A stretch of DNA of 56,899 nt from Methanocorpusculaceae archaeon UBA425. GTDB taxonomy: Archaea > Halobacteriota > Methanomicrobia > Methanomicrobiales > Methanocorpusculaceae. The notes under the pieces are model-generated. The model saw nothing but the letters and a program-made list of their open reading frames with translations, did no database searches and had not been told where the DNA came from. The stretch is from positions 88,012-144,910 of the forward strand of contig DAWV01000002.1 of the NCBI GenBank assembly GCA_002506085.1, in the 5' to 3' direction. Of this stretch, positions 8,050 through 16,499 are shown piece after piece (within the stretch, counting starts at the first letter, position 1; each line of letters begins with the position of its first letter). Both the position numbers and the translations under genes were made by a program.

Positions 8050-8875
8050 TATTGTTCTCCACCTTGGGAACAGCATTGTCCAGCACGGTCATTTCAATAA
8101 CCGTGTCTATGTCATGACACTGGCACCAGAGGATATTCCGGAGATCATACGGTTTGCTGATGAAATTACGCTCAAAGAAGGGTATTCCAAAATATTTGTC
8201 AAGGTTCCGGAATCATCAGCGGAATTGTTTATCAGAGCCGGTTACATCATCGAAGCCACAGTTCCATTATTTTATAACGGCAAAGACACGGGGATGTTTA
8301 TGGCGAAATATTCTGATCCGGGTCGTAAAGAAGTAATTGATGCGCCGATACTTGAGGACGTCCTTTCTGGAGCGTTGAACCGTGCAGAAAAGAAAAAAAC
8401 TCATATGCTGCCGGATGGATTCACATTTCGGCAAGCCATTCTGGAAGATGCGGAGGATATTGCCTCACTCTTCCGCTCAGTTTTCGCAACTTATCCATTC
8501 CCTATTTCAAATTCCGATTATGTCCGGCAATCAATGAACGGGCATGTCCGGTATTTCGTGATAAAAAATGCAGATTTGTTGGCAGCAGTCGCATCCTGTG
8601 AAATTGATGTGAAGAATAAGACGGTCGAAATGACCGATTTCGCCACTAATCCGCTCTTCAGGGGCAGGGGTTTTGCCGGGATTCTCCTTGATCGGATGGA
8701 GTATGAGATGCGAAAAGAAGGGATGGTGATGGCATATACTATAGCCCGCGCTATTTCTCTTCCGATGAATTCCACATTTGCCTCGGCAGGATACCTTTTT
8801 GGAGGGATGCTTCCGAATAACACTAATATCAGCGGGTCTATGGAAAGCATGAATATCTGGTACAAAAAATTGTAA
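8033..8875 (+). CDS. ablB: beta-lysine N6-acetyltransferase
   Basis: This 280-residue GNAT acetyltransferase acetylates the side-chain amine of beta-lysine to give the compatible solute N-epsilon-acetyl-beta-lysine. The C-terminal half carries the GNAT core, with FATNPLFRGRGFAGILL as the acetyl-CoA pyrophosphate-binding loop. The N-terminal half contains the lineage-specific domain of the AblB family. It overlaps the end of ablA; adjacent ATGs at 8033 and 8036 are both possible starts. On the opposite strand its stop codon abuts the truncated NifX-like fragment, showing a past rearrangement just downstream. Confidence 0.9.
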   Translation: MMTQSDIVLHLGNSIVQHGHFNNRVYVMTLAPEDIPEIIRFADEITLKEGYSKIFVKVPESSAELFIRAGYIIEATVPLFYNGKDTGMFMAKYSDPGRKEVIDAPILEDVLSGALNRAEKKKTHMLPDGFTFRQAILEDAEDIASLFRSVFATYPFPISNSDYVRQSMNGHVRYFVIKNADLLAAVASCEIDVKNKTVEMTDFATNPLFRGRGFAGILLDRMEYEMRKEGMVMAYTIARAISLPMNSTFASAGYLFGGMLPNNTNISGSMESMNIWYKKL

Positions 8876-9034
8876 TTTCGGACCAACACTGCCGAGTTTG
8901 TCTGCAAAGGGATTTACAACAGCTTCAAACGATCCTGTCTCACTGTCCGCGATAATGAAATACGGGATTCGGTCAAACCGAGTTCCGACTTTTGCCTCGG
9001 GTAGTACACCCAGTGCGGGAATACATACTTTCAT
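8876..9034 (-). pseudogene. truncated NifX/NifB-type cofactor protein fragment
   Basis: Reading leftward from an ATG at 9034, 53 residues match the first half of the dinitrogenase iron-molybdenum cofactor biosynthesis family (NifX/NifY/NifB C-terminal domain). The segments MKVCIPALG, KVGTRFDRIPYFII, ADSETG and VVNPFAD are the family's strands and RFGR-type loop. Family members are usually 100-120 residues with a second conserved half (GxGPNA-type loop). Here the frame runs straight into the antisense of ablB, so that half is missing. The TATA-like TTATATT upstream on the minus strand may still be active. I read it as a decayed remnant. Confidence 0.7.
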
Positions 9035-9191
9035 GTTAGATTTAACCCCAATATAATTTTACTCATATGCGCATAAGTAATTTAAACTATCTTACCGTAT
9101 ACTTATTATTCATAGCAGAAATGATTCAAATACAGCCTGGTAATCAATCCGGTTGTTGAGATTATCTCTCTGTTGAATAGTGAAGAATATC

Positions 9192-9929
9192 ATGAGCAAA
9201 TCTATTATCATTGATGAATTGCTTGCAAATCTGCCGAACACTCCCGTACCTGTTCGATCTGTTGTAATCGGAGCCCACTGGACCGCTGTATGCAGTACCC
9301 GCTGCGGTCTTGCCACAACCATACTCGGGGATAATTGTCACGATCACGCAACCGTTGTGCGCGATTCGGGGTCTCTGCACCTTAAAAGTGCGCAGGAACT
9401 TGCCGAGTATGCACAGTCAGATTATCCTTTGGAGGCCAGTATCGGTATCGCAGCTATTAACTCGCTCTTGGATATGAACGAACAGAATGCTGTAGAAATG
9501 AATGCTTCCCAAGTCCTTATGGAGAAGGGCGCCGGAAAAAATGTGGCGCTTGTCGGACATTTCCCCTTCATTCCAAAACTCCGAAAAAGTGTGGGTAATC
9601 TCTGGGTCATTGAACTTCATCCCACTGAAGATGACTTTCCGGCGCACTCTGCGGCTGAGTTGATTCCTCAGGCTGATATCGTGGCACTCACCGCGAGTTC
9701 CCTGATAAATCACACCATGGATGATTTATTGAACCTTTGTGACCCGGATGCACTCGTCATGATTCTTGGTCCAAGCACACCTCTCTCCCCTGTATTGTTC
9801 AATCACGGAGCAAATATCATCGCAGGATCGCGCGTCCGTGATGAGTCCGCCGTTCTTCATTGCATAGGACAGGGCGCAACATTCCAGCAGGTCACAGGTG
9901 TCAAGCTGCTGACCTTCACGAATCAGTAA
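9192..9929 (+). CDS. DUF4213/DUF364 heavy-metal chelation-type protein
   Basis: This 245-residue protein fits the DUF364 family. An N-terminal DUF4213-like domain (DELLANLPNTPV, then VVIGAHWTAV) is followed by a Rossmann-like domain beginning VALVGHFPFIPKLR and ending in a glycine-proline loop (ILGPSTPLSP). Members are linked in annotation to metal chelation or cofactor handling, but no reaction is established. The ATG at 9192 is preferred over a GTG at 9180. Genes for a TrmO-like protein and a radical SAM protein follow on the same strand. The NifX-like fragment on its other side also hints at metal-cofactor metabolism. Confidence 0.75.
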   Translation: MSKSIIIDELLANLPNTPVPVRSVVIGAHWTAVCSTRCGLATTILGDNCHDHATVVRDSGSLHLKSAQELAEYAQSDYPLEASIGIAAINSLLDMNEQNAVEMNASQVLMEKGAGKNVALVGHFPFIPKLRKSVGNLWVIELHPTEDDFPAHSAAELIPQADIVALTASSLINHTMDDLLNLCDPDALVMILGPSTPLSPVLFNHGANIIAGSRVRDESAVLHCIGQGATFQQVTGVKLLTFTNQ

Positions 9930-9962
9930 ATGATCTCAGAAACAGTAAGAGAGTAAAAACGT

Positions 9963-10523
9963 ATGATACAGAAACGAGACCGGTCGATTATCCCTGAAAG
10001 TGAGGAGAACCAGTTCATACAGCCGCCTTCAGGCACATCAGAATCGTTCACATACACACCGATCGGCATAGTCCGGTCACCATATACCGATACCACCGGA
10101 ATGCCGATTCAGCCAACCGGAGCAGATGGTGTGCGCGGAACTATTGTTCTACACCCTGAGTTATCTCCCGGTCTCAATGATCTTCAGGAGTTTTCCCACA
10201 TAATCCTCATCTATGCCTTTCACCGGTCGAAAGGATACTCCCTGCAGGTCACCCCGTTTTTGGACACGGTACAGCGCGGAGTATTTGCTACCAGAGCACC
10301 AAAACGACCGAATGCGATTGGACTGTCAGTTGTCAGACTGATCGATGTCCGGGAAAACACCTTAACGATAGAAAATGTGGATATTCTTGATGGAACCCCC
10401 CTTCTGGATATCAAACCCTATGTGCCGGCATTCGATGCTTTTTGCTCGGCAAAAGCCGGATGGCTTGACCGAAGTTCCCGGAATGCAGAATCGGCAAGAT
10501 CGGACGAACGATTCCGCAAGTAG
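9963..10523 (+). CDS. TrmO/TsaA-like protein, copy 1
   Basis: This 186-residue protein belongs to the TsaA/UPF0066 family. In bacteria the family includes TrmO, which methylates N6-threonylcarbamoyl-adenosine 37 of tRNA-Thr using SAM. Family motifs are IGIVRSPY at the start of the beta-barrel, ATRAPKRPNAIGLS, and LDGTPLLDIKPY. An N-terminal extension of about 33 polar residues precedes the domain, so the true start might be internal, but no better start is evident. A second family member lies at 11721-12203 on the other strand. Whether both modify tRNA is unknown. Confidence 0.82.
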   Translation: MIQKRDRSIIPESEENQFIQPPSGTSESFTYTPIGIVRSPYTDTTGMPIQPTGADGVRGTIVLHPELSPGLNDLQEFSHIILIYAFHRSKGYSLQVTPFLDTVQRGVFATRAPKRPNAIGLSVVRLIDVRENTLTIENVDILDGTPLLDIKPYVPAFDAFCSAKAGWLDRSSRNAESARSDERFRK

Positions 10524-10637
10524 CTAACTCTTCCAGTAAACAGGAAAATCTCCGAAAAATTTGTATTATTATCTTTTAGCACAAAAAGAGACACACATGA
10601 TTCGAAGCACATCTAACCGCATATACGGGGAATCAAA

Positions 10638-11597
10638 ATGACAGAAAATCATATCTTCGGTCCGGTCAGTTCCAGAAGACTTGGAAGATCACTGGGTATC
10701 GATCTTTTGCCCTTCAAGACCTGTTCATATAACTGCGTCTATTGTGAGTGCGGAGCGACCACCCGGCTTACGACGGAACGTGCTGAGTTTTTTCCAACAG
10801 AAGAGGTAATCGGCCAGTTGGATAAGTTCCTCGAAAAAGGACCTGTTCTGGATTATGTAACATTTGCCGGCTCCGGCGAGCCGACTCTCTCCCTGTCACT
10901 TGGAAAGATTATCAGACATCTGAAAACAACCTATCCTCAGTATAAGGTCGCCGTCCTGACAAACGGGAGCCTCCTTGGAAATAAGGAAGTCAGAGCGGAT
11001 CTTACCGGCGCGGATCTGGTTATTCCGACTCTCACCAGTACCAGTCAGGAGATTTTTGAAAAAATCCACCGACCGCACCCCGGTCTCTCGGTAAGTGCGA
11101 TCATCAATGCCATACAGGAGTTTGGAAAGGAGTTCCCTGGTCAGATATGGCTGGAAATATTCCTGATACCTGGTCTGAATACAGACCGCGCACAGCTTAG
11201 AACTCTCCGCGAGGCAGCGCGGGCAATACATCCACAACGTATCCAGCTGAACACACTTGACCGGCCGGCTGCAGAGGAGTGGGTTACCGCTCCGGAGGCG
11301 GAGGAACTTGAGATAATTAGGCGGTATTTTGCCGAACTCGGAATTCCGGTGGATGTGGCCGGAGTCTGCTGTGAACAGCCCGACGTCTGCATAGCCGGAG
11401 AGAGCACGCATGAACTGATTCTGAAAACGCTTCGGATTCGCCCTTCCACAGTAGAAGATCTTGCATCCATGACCGGATTACACCATCATGAAGTGGCAAA
11501 ATACCTCTCCGGACTGCTTGAAGACGGAACTATCCATATCCAGAGGGGAAAGAGAGGGGTATTCTACTCTGCCGGACCGGATTCTGACCAAAAATAA
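10638..11597 (+). CDS. radical SAM protein, COG0731-like, with C-terminal winged helix
   Basis: This 319-residue radical SAM protein has the motif CSYNCVYC (CX3CX2C) near residue 30 and the GSGEPTLS glycine motif near residue 80. The beginning, FGPVSSRRLGRSLGIDL, is typical of the COG0731 Fe-S oxidoreductase group, which is related to the archaeal wyosine enzyme Taw1 but simpler. The last 60 residues (ILKTLRIRPSTVEDLASMTGLHHHEVAKYL) look like a small winged-helix module. The gene stands between two TrmO-like genes, so a tRNA modification role is plausible but unproven. Confidence 0.82.
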   Translation: MTENHIFGPVSSRRLGRSLGIDLLPFKTCSYNCVYCECGATTRLTTERAEFFPTEEVIGQLDKFLEKGPVLDYVTFAGSGEPTLSLSLGKIIRHLKTTYPQYKVAVLTNGSLLGNKEVRADLTGADLVIPTLTSTSQEIFEKIHRPHPGLSVSAIINAIQEFGKEFPGQIWLEIFLIPGLNTDRAQLRTLREAARAIHPQRIQLNTLDRPAAEEWVTAPEAEELEIIRRYFAELGIPVDVAGVCCEQPDVCIAGESTHELILKTLRIRPSTVEDLASMTGLHHHEVAKYLSGLLEDGTIHIQRGKRGVFYSAGPDSDQK

Positions 11598-11601
11598 TCC
11601 C

Positions 11602-11660
11602 TATCTTTTTTACGTACGTTTCAGAAAAATCCGATAAAAATGGTTTGGGATTTTTTTTAG
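11602..11660 (+). terminator. oligo-T terminator after the radical SAM gene
   Basis: Two T-rich stretches follow the stop of the radical SAM gene, ending with a run of eight T at about 11652-11659. Runs of T on the coding strand terminate archaeal RNA polymerase without a required hairpin. The next gene is convergent. Confidence 0.5.
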
Positions 11661-11720
11661 AGACCTCACGCTCAACAAAGGAGCTAGTCCTCTGTCAGGT
11701 AGGATGAAGAGAGTCTCTTG

Positions 11721-12203
11721 TCATCCAGTGAATTCCCTGTCCCAGTCAAAGGAAGCGCTATCCTCATACCACCTGGGCCAGTGGCTGCACCACGGGGGCA
11801 GAACCACGTCACGGACACGCTCTCCCGATGGGTGATACGGCTTGATATCAATAACCGGCGTCCCGTTCTCCGCATCGATGTAAGAAAGTCTGATAATACC
11901 ATGGTCCTGATCAACAGAGATAACATCAGCCGTCGTGACTGCAATCGGATTGGGCCGCTGCGGCGATCGGGTGGCAAAGATTCCAATCGTATCAGGACCG
12001 TGGGTGTACGGTTTCCTGCATGTTGTGATGTTCCGCTGTTCCGGTGTATCGGAACGGTCGGCCCACCACAGGACATCGATATGTCCGAACCCGTCCAACC
12101 CGGCAAGGGCCGGGCGGTATTGTTCTTCAATCTCTATCGTGAACATTCCCTTTTCCGCTCTGACCCGGCCAATAGGTTTGAGAGTCATTTCCTGCAGTTT
12201 CAT
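11721..12203 (-). CDS. TrmO/TsaA-like protein, copy 2
   Basis: This is a 160-residue member of the TsaA/UPF0066 family, more compact than the copy at 9963. The motifs LKPIGRVRAE, ATRSPQRPNPIAVT and NGTPVIDIKPYHP are all present, along with a C-terminal WPRWYED tail. Its start overlaps the stop of the MerR/GyrI gene by four bases, so the pair is an operon under whatever signal the regulator senses. The family's characterised reaction is SAM-dependent methylation of tRNA t6A37. The two copies are clearly divergent paralogues rather than a recent duplication. Confidence 0.82.
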   Translation of the reverse strand: MKLQEMTLKPIGRVRAEKGMFTIEIEEQYRPALAGLDGFGHIDVLWWADRSDTPEQRNITTCRKPYTHGPDTIGIFATRSPQRPNPIAVTTADVISVDQDHGIIRLSYIDAENGTPVIDIKPYHPSGERVRDVVLPPWCSHWPRWYEDSASFDWDREFTG

Positions 12204-13081
12204 TTTCCCTCCCCCTGTCCGCCAGCTAATGATGGCGGCATCTCAAGCGAGACTGGAATCTGCAGTTCTGTTAAGAGCTCCTCGTCCGGCACCTTGCCGG
12301 GCTCATTGTAATAACTTTCCCGCCCGTTCCCGATGATGGAAAAGTTCCGCTCTTCTGCATAGGCAAAGATGCGTGTCCAGGCTTCGTGGATTCCGGGATA
12401 GGGTCCTTTGTAGATAAGGGAAAGCATTGTCCCTCCTTCAAGCGTCCGGATTCCGATGCTCTCATCAGACACGACGACCTTTCCTGAAATCGGGATGGCA
12501 CATTCAATATCGGCGTCCTTCTCCCTATACTCACTGTCATGACAGATGAGCATAAAGGGTCCGGTCACTTTAACTGCGGGTGTCTGATTCTCGGGCAGGT
12601 CCATTTGGGAACAGAGATCGTTTGCGAGTCTGCCAATGACTTCCGCATAACTACCCCTGCCCCGCTTGCAAATCACCCGCAATGGAGTGACCTGTTTGAT
12701 TATTGGTTCAGCGTGTGACATATACAACACCTCGAGCGAGACGTCAGATTCTTCAAGAATCGCCTCGATCTTCTGTAACCGGCTGACTTCCGATCGGATT
12801 TCACTTTTTCGGCGGGAAAAGATTCCACGAATCGTCCCGTTGTCCTGCTGGTCCCGTGCATTCAGAATCACTTCAACATCAGGGAGGGAGAAACCAATGG
12901 AGCAGAGTGCCTTGATGGATACACCCCGCGGAATCTGGTCGCCGGTATAATAGCGGTATCCGGTGATGATATCCCGCACATTAGGGACGAGGAGACCACG
13001 TTCGTCATAGATGCGAAGAGCCCGCGGTGACAGCCGCGTGATTAAGGAAAATTTCCCGATTGGGATTCGATCATCTGCCAT
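12200..13081 (-). CDS. MerR-family regulator with GyrI-like ligand domain
   Basis: This 293-residue protein starts with a MerR winged helix (IPIGKFSLITRLSPRALRIYDE, then GYRYYTGDQ). A coiled-coil linker near residues 85-115 (RRKSEIRSEVSRLQKIEAILEE) follows, and the C-terminal half resembles the GyrI-like/BmrR effector-binding fold (YKGPYPGIHEAW). Such proteins twist promoter DNA on binding hydrophobic or cationic small molecules. It is the first gene of an operon with TrmO-like copy 2. A TATA-like CCTATAATC lies upstream on the minus strand. MerR/GyrI proteins are commoner in bacteria, so ancient transfer is possible. Confidence 0.85.
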   Translation of the reverse strand: MADDRIPIGKFSLITRLSPRALRIYDERGLLVPNVRDIITGYRYYTGDQIPRGVSIKALCSIGFSLPDVEVILNARDQQDNGTIRGIFSRRKSEIRSEVSRLQKIEAILEESDVSLEVLYMSHAEPIIKQVTPLRVICKRGRGSYAEVIGRLANDLCSQMDLPENQTPAVKVTGPFMLICHDSEYREKDADIECAIPISGKVVVSDESIGIRTLEGGTMLSLIYKGPYPGIHEAWTRIFAYAEERNFSIIGNGRESYYNEPGKVPDEELLTELQIPVSLEMPPSLAGGQGEGK

Positions 13082-13340
13082 GATTACAACAGTATATGCG
13101 TTCGAAGAGATTATAGGGTCCTGCAGTCTTCCCTGCGTAAAGGTTGGCAGGGGAGAAACCAGACGAATAATTTTATTCTGACACCCGTCATTACGAATGA
13201 ATCAGGCGCGTCAGACCGCCTGCATAAAGGTAAGTTTGTCTGCCAGATCATTCATGACTGGAGAAAATAACAGTTCATAAGCAATTTGTCTGAAATAACT
13301 GCAGTAAAAAAGAACTGAACGCATTGGGCGTTAAATCTTA

Positions 13341-13424
13341 TGCGAAGGATGGGATTCGAACCCAAGAACTACTAAAGACTAGCCCCTCAAGCTAGCGCCG
13401 TTGACCTGGCTTGGCTACCTTCGC
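13341..13424 (-). tRNA. tRNA-Leu (anticodon GAG)
   Basis: On the minus strand the acceptor GCGAAGG pairs with CCTTCGC. The anticodon stem CTAGC/GCTAG encloses loop TTGAGGG, giving anticodon GAG. A long variable arm (class II) and a GGTTCGAATCC T-loop region complete the cloverleaf, as expected for leucine. No intron is seen, and the CCA end is not encoded. A TATA-like TTTATTTA lies upstream on the minus strand. Confidence 0.95.
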
Positions 13425-13554
13425 ACTGTGCGACCTATACATGTGGGTCAGACTAGTAAATAAATCTACTGAAATTGCTCTGACCTGGAAGGCATTCGTG
13501 TCCATAAAATGAGGCAAGTGTATATATGTGTTCAGGGATAGACAGAAAATAACA

Positions 13555-14055
13555 ATGTGGCGGCAAATACTTGAACAATTCCGGGACTCACCCTCGCAGC
13601 AGAGGGTAGTAAAATACCTTCTTGAAAACGGGTTCGGCGTGTCACCCGAAGGAAAAACGATGGTAAACGGCATTGAAATATCCGCCTCTGCCCTCTCACG
13701 CGCGATTAAGGTTGACAGAAGAGTCGTAGACTCCACCACCCGCCGTATCTGTGAAATCGATGAACTCCAGTCTCTCTTTTCCCGTCTCCGCGTCACACCG
13801 GATTTAACCGACGTCGCAAAAAATCTTGGTCTCTCTGTAATCACCATCATCCCGAAAAATGCGGGAGACAAAAACATCGTATCCTCTGCGGTTGATGTTC
13901 TCTCTTCCTTTGAATTACCTCTCCGCCAGATCTTTGTCACCGACCCCTACGTTGTTGAATCTCCGCGCCTTGTCATCATAATTGACGGAGTGATTCCCGC
14001 GGAGGCCATACAGAAACTCAGGAATCTTCCTGCGGTTCAGTCAATCACACTGTAA
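13555..14055 (+). CDS. ACT-domain regulator of amino-acid metabolism (COG2150-like)
   Basis: This 166-residue protein has an N-terminal winged-helix-like region (QQRVVKYLLENGFGVS, then ISASALSRAIKVDRRVVDSTTRRI) and a C-terminal ACT-like domain (LGLSVITIIPKNAGDKNIVSSAVDVL). Archaeal COG2150 proteins have this design and are predicted, not proven, to sense amino acids. I chose the ATG at 13555, giving the usual MWRQILEQF beginning, over an earlier codon at 13528. LSm and a winged-helix Fe-S protein follow on the same strand. Confidence 0.8.
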   Translation: MWRQILEQFRDSPSQQRVVKYLLENGFGVSPEGKTMVNGIEISASALSRAIKVDRRVVDSTTRRICEIDELQSLFSRLRVTPDLTDVAKNLGLSVITIIPKNAGDKNIVSSAVDVLSSFELPLRQIFVTDPYVVESPRLVIIIDGVIPAEAIQKLRNLPAVQSITL

Positions 14056-14110
14056 GTTCTTTGCTTCAAAAGAACAGATTAATTATGTTCTATAACAAAC
14101 AGTAGGGGAT

Positions 14111-14344
14111 ATGGTATCCAGCATTGTCCTTCCGATAAAAAAAGTCAACTCTCTTGTTGACTCGAAGATTTCAGTAGAAATAAAAGATGAGGGATGTAAA
14201 TTCGAGGGGCGGCTTGTTGCAATGGATGAGTATCTCAATCTTCACCTTGAAGAAACCGTTGAGATTACTAAAAATGGTCGCAGAAACATCGGCACGGTCG
14301 TCATCCGTGGAAACAACATCCTGACCATCTCTCCATTGAACTAA
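14111..14344 (+). CDS. archaeal LSm (Sm-like) RNA-binding protein
   Basis: This 77-residue Sm-fold protein probably forms a heptameric ring that binds U-rich RNA. Sm motif 1 is visible (KISVEIKDEGCKFEGRLVAMDEYLNL split over strands 1-3), and Sm motif 2 is VVIRGNNILTI. The stop is followed after 2 bases by the next gene, so LSm and the TFE-beta-like protein are co-transcribed. The sequence is normal in length for the family. Confidence 0.9.
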   Translation: MVSSIVLPIKKVNSLVDSKISVEIKDEGCKFEGRLVAMDEYLNLHLEETVEITKNGRRNIGTVVIRGNNILTISPLN

Positions 14345-14346
14345 AT

Positions 14347-14709
14347 ATGTCCAAAGACGTTGAACTGAACGAAGCAGATGAAAAAACATTTGCCTATCTC
14401 AAAGGTCATCCAAAAGGCGTTCTTCAGAGCGACCTTTGGAAAGATCTTGATGTAGACAGCCGTACCTGTTCGCGCATCATCAAAAAACTTGAGGATGCAG
14501 GACTCGTCACCCGTGAAGAAACCAAAAAAGACGGCACCCGGACGTTTCTCATCACTGTTGTTCACACATCGGAGGCAGTTAACCCGGCACTATTTATGGC
14601 TGGGCAGACTATCATCCCGTGTGTTGCCTGTATGGAGGAATGTACCGTTGAACACTGTAAAATGCTCGAAGACTGGATTTACGAACTCGTCTTCGACGAA
14701 ATGGAATAA
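14347..14709 (+). CDS. winged-helix protein with four-cysteine site, TFE-beta/RPC39-like
   Basis: This 120-residue protein has an N-terminal winged helix (DEKTFAYLKGHPKGVLQSDL, then RTCSRIIKKLEDAGLVTREE). A compact C-terminal cysteine site follows: C92-x2-C95-x3-C99-x4-C104, then MLEDWIYEL. The order winged helix, then cysteines, then a conserved M..W segment resembles archaeal TFE-beta and the [4Fe-4S] end of eukaryotic RPC39. If right, it is a basal transcription factor pairing with TFE-alpha to help open promoters. A plain MarR-like regulator with a metal site is the alternative. It lies 2 bases after LSm. Confidence 0.6.
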   Translation: MSKDVELNEADEKTFAYLKGHPKGVLQSDLWKDLDVDSRTCSRIIKKLEDAGLVTREETKKDGTRTFLITVVHTSEAVNPALFMAGQTIIPCVACMEECTVEHCKMLEDWIYELVFDEME

Positions 14710-14776
14710 TCTCCTTTTTTACCTGAAAACTCAATAACGAAACCTATTTCTGCCATGACTGCAGATTCTTTGTATT

Positions 14777-16267
14777 ATGTCGGCAGGTTTTTTTGACCGG
14801 TTTTCTGCAAAGAAACCTTGGATGGTTGAGAGCGTCCCCCCACCCTTGGCAGGTCACGGGGCTGGAATGCAGGTTCCCGAATACAAGTCCCAACCCTATT
14901 TCATCGTCGCATCGGTTGAAATGGGAAACACCACTACCAAATGCATTTTAACGGGCACGGACCTTGAGACGGGACGTTCCTACATCATCAACAAAACCGT
15001 TCTGATGAGTCGTGATGTCAGACCTCCTAAGAAAGGTGAGACCGTGTTTGGAGCAACACTTGACGGAACCGAACTCACTCGCGAATCCGTCACGGAACTC
15101 GTCAAAAGCACACTCATCCAATGTCATAAAGACGCGGATCTGAGCATCATTAATGACCTCGACTTTGTTGTCAGAAGTACGGGGGTCGTCGCCGCTATGG
15201 ATTCTCCCGATCAGGTCGGGGAGTTCATCAAAGCCCTCGCGGACGGTTGTCTTGAAGCAGGAGTTCCGCCAAGGAAGATGACGCCGCCAATGGGACTAAA
15301 CAGCCTCCCGAAAAAACTCCGGCCCTTTTCCTTTGCCGACAAACTCGTATTCACCGGAGCTATCGCGGGCGTTACTCCGCCTATCGGAGCCACCGGGGTT
15401 GAAATGGTCGCGAACGAAATGGAGGGGGAACTTGCGATGGCGGGGATAAAGGAAGGTGCAAAATGGACCGGCGTCGACTTCAGAAATCCCTGCATCTCTA
15501 TGGACTTTGGAACCACGCTCGACGGGCGTATTACGAGTGATGTGGATGAAAAGGCAGAGAGTCCCTATGCAAAAACCATAGGAAATTTCTGTGGGCTTGC
15601 CGGCGCAATTCCGGATGCTATCATCCGGGGAACTGGTTTTGTCGACAAAAAGAAAGGAACGGCACTTGATTTATTCGGTGAAAAATACAAAGGAGCCTCG
15701 AGCCGCTCAATCAAAAGGGCCAAGCCTTACGTTGAACGCTGCATGGAGGTCCTTGATGTCACGGAAGTTCCGCGTGACCGGACCCACTTCGGCAAAGTCC
15801 CGGTCTGTGCCGATGTTGCCGAAGATTCAGGTATTGTTCTGATTGGTGTTGATATCGGGCGTAATGGTGACAGAACAGACGAACTTGAGGCAATTGGTGC
15901 TGAAATCGGTAAAAATGAAAATAAGGATGTTCTCCGTGAAGTTATTGATAGAGTGTGTGCCGATGTCGCACTCAAAATGATCGACATCTGTATCAAAAGA
16001 AATTTCCTCCCGAAAAACAGTTCAATCGGATTCACCGGCCGTGCAATCATTTCAGGCAATAAACCCCAGTATATTCTCGAAGGCGTGACGGAGCGCGGGC
16101 TCTATGATGATCCGGTCGATCACCTCGTTTTCGTAGACGACGGACTTGCACGCGGGGCTGCTCTTATGGGGCGGTGTATGAACAGTCTTGGTCACCCCAA
16201 GTGCCCGATTGGCGGCGTTCGGGGCGGACATTGTATTATGGCAAAACGCCAAAAGATAGGGAAGTAA
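14777..16267 (+). CDS. methanogenesis marker protein 14
   Basis: This 496-residue protein matches methanogenesis marker 14, a methanogen-specific family with an ASKHA-like ATPase flavour. The VEMGNTTTKCILTG segment near residue 48 resembles a phosphate-1 loop, and SMDFGTTLDGRITSD near residue 240 resembles a second. The C-terminus has GFTGRAIISGNKPQ and LVFVDDGLARGAALMGRCM. ASKHA ATPases of this kind often reactivate corrinoid or radical enzymes, so a role in maturing or repairing a methanogenic enzyme is plausible but unproven. The next small gene begins one base after its stop. Confidence 0.92.
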   Translation: MSAGFFDRFSAKKPWMVESVPPPLAGHGAGMQVPEYKSQPYFIVASVEMGNTTTKCILTGTDLETGRSYIINKTVLMSRDVRPPKKGETVFGATLDGTELTRESVTELVKSTLIQCHKDADLSIINDLDFVVRSTGVVAAMDSPDQVGEFIKALADGCLEAGVPPRKMTPPMGLNSLPKKLRPFSFADKLVFTGAIAGVTPPIGATGVEMVANEMEGELAMAGIKEGAKWTGVDFRNPCISMDFGTTLDGRITSDVDEKAESPYAKTIGNFCGLAGAIPDAIIRGTGFVDKKKGTALDLFGEKYKGASSRSIKRAKPYVERCMEVLDVTEVPRDRTHFGKVPVCADVAEDSGIVLIGVDIGRNGDRTDELEAIGAEIGKNENKDVLREVIDRVCADVALKMIDICIKRNFLPKNSSIGFTGRAIISGNKPQYILEGVTERGLYDDPVDHLVFVDDGLARGAALMGRCMNSLGHPKCPIGGVRGGHCIMAKRQKIGK

Positions 16268-16268
16268 T

Positions 16269-16499
16269 ATGGCAGATGAAGAATTTGATTTAGTTATCCC
16301 TCCGGGAACTCCGCGGACGGTAATTCGTGATGTCATTCAGGCATTCGATGTCGAACTTGTGAGCGTGACCCGTCCTCTGAGCTATGCAAACATGGTGAAC
16401 GATGAACGTGAACTTTTAGCATTCCGTGGCAAGAAGGATGAAATTGATAAAGTAAATGAATTCATGTATCAAAAGATAAAAGAATTCATTGAAAGCTAA
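16269..16499 (+). CDS. small conserved methanogen protein downstream of marker 14
   Basis: This 76-residue protein starts one base after the marker 14 stop and should be co-translated with it. The sequence suggests an alpha/beta fold with a beta strand (DLVIPPG), a helix (TVIRDVIQAFD), a strand pair (VELVSVTRPL and RELLAFRGKK) and a final helix (EIDKVNEFMYQKIKEFI). I do not assign a reaction. Its fixed position suggests that it works with marker 14. Confidence 0.75.
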   Translation: MADEEFDLVIPPGTPRTVIRDVIQAFDVELVSVTRPLSYANMVNDERELLAFRGKKDEIDKVNEFMYQKIKEFIES

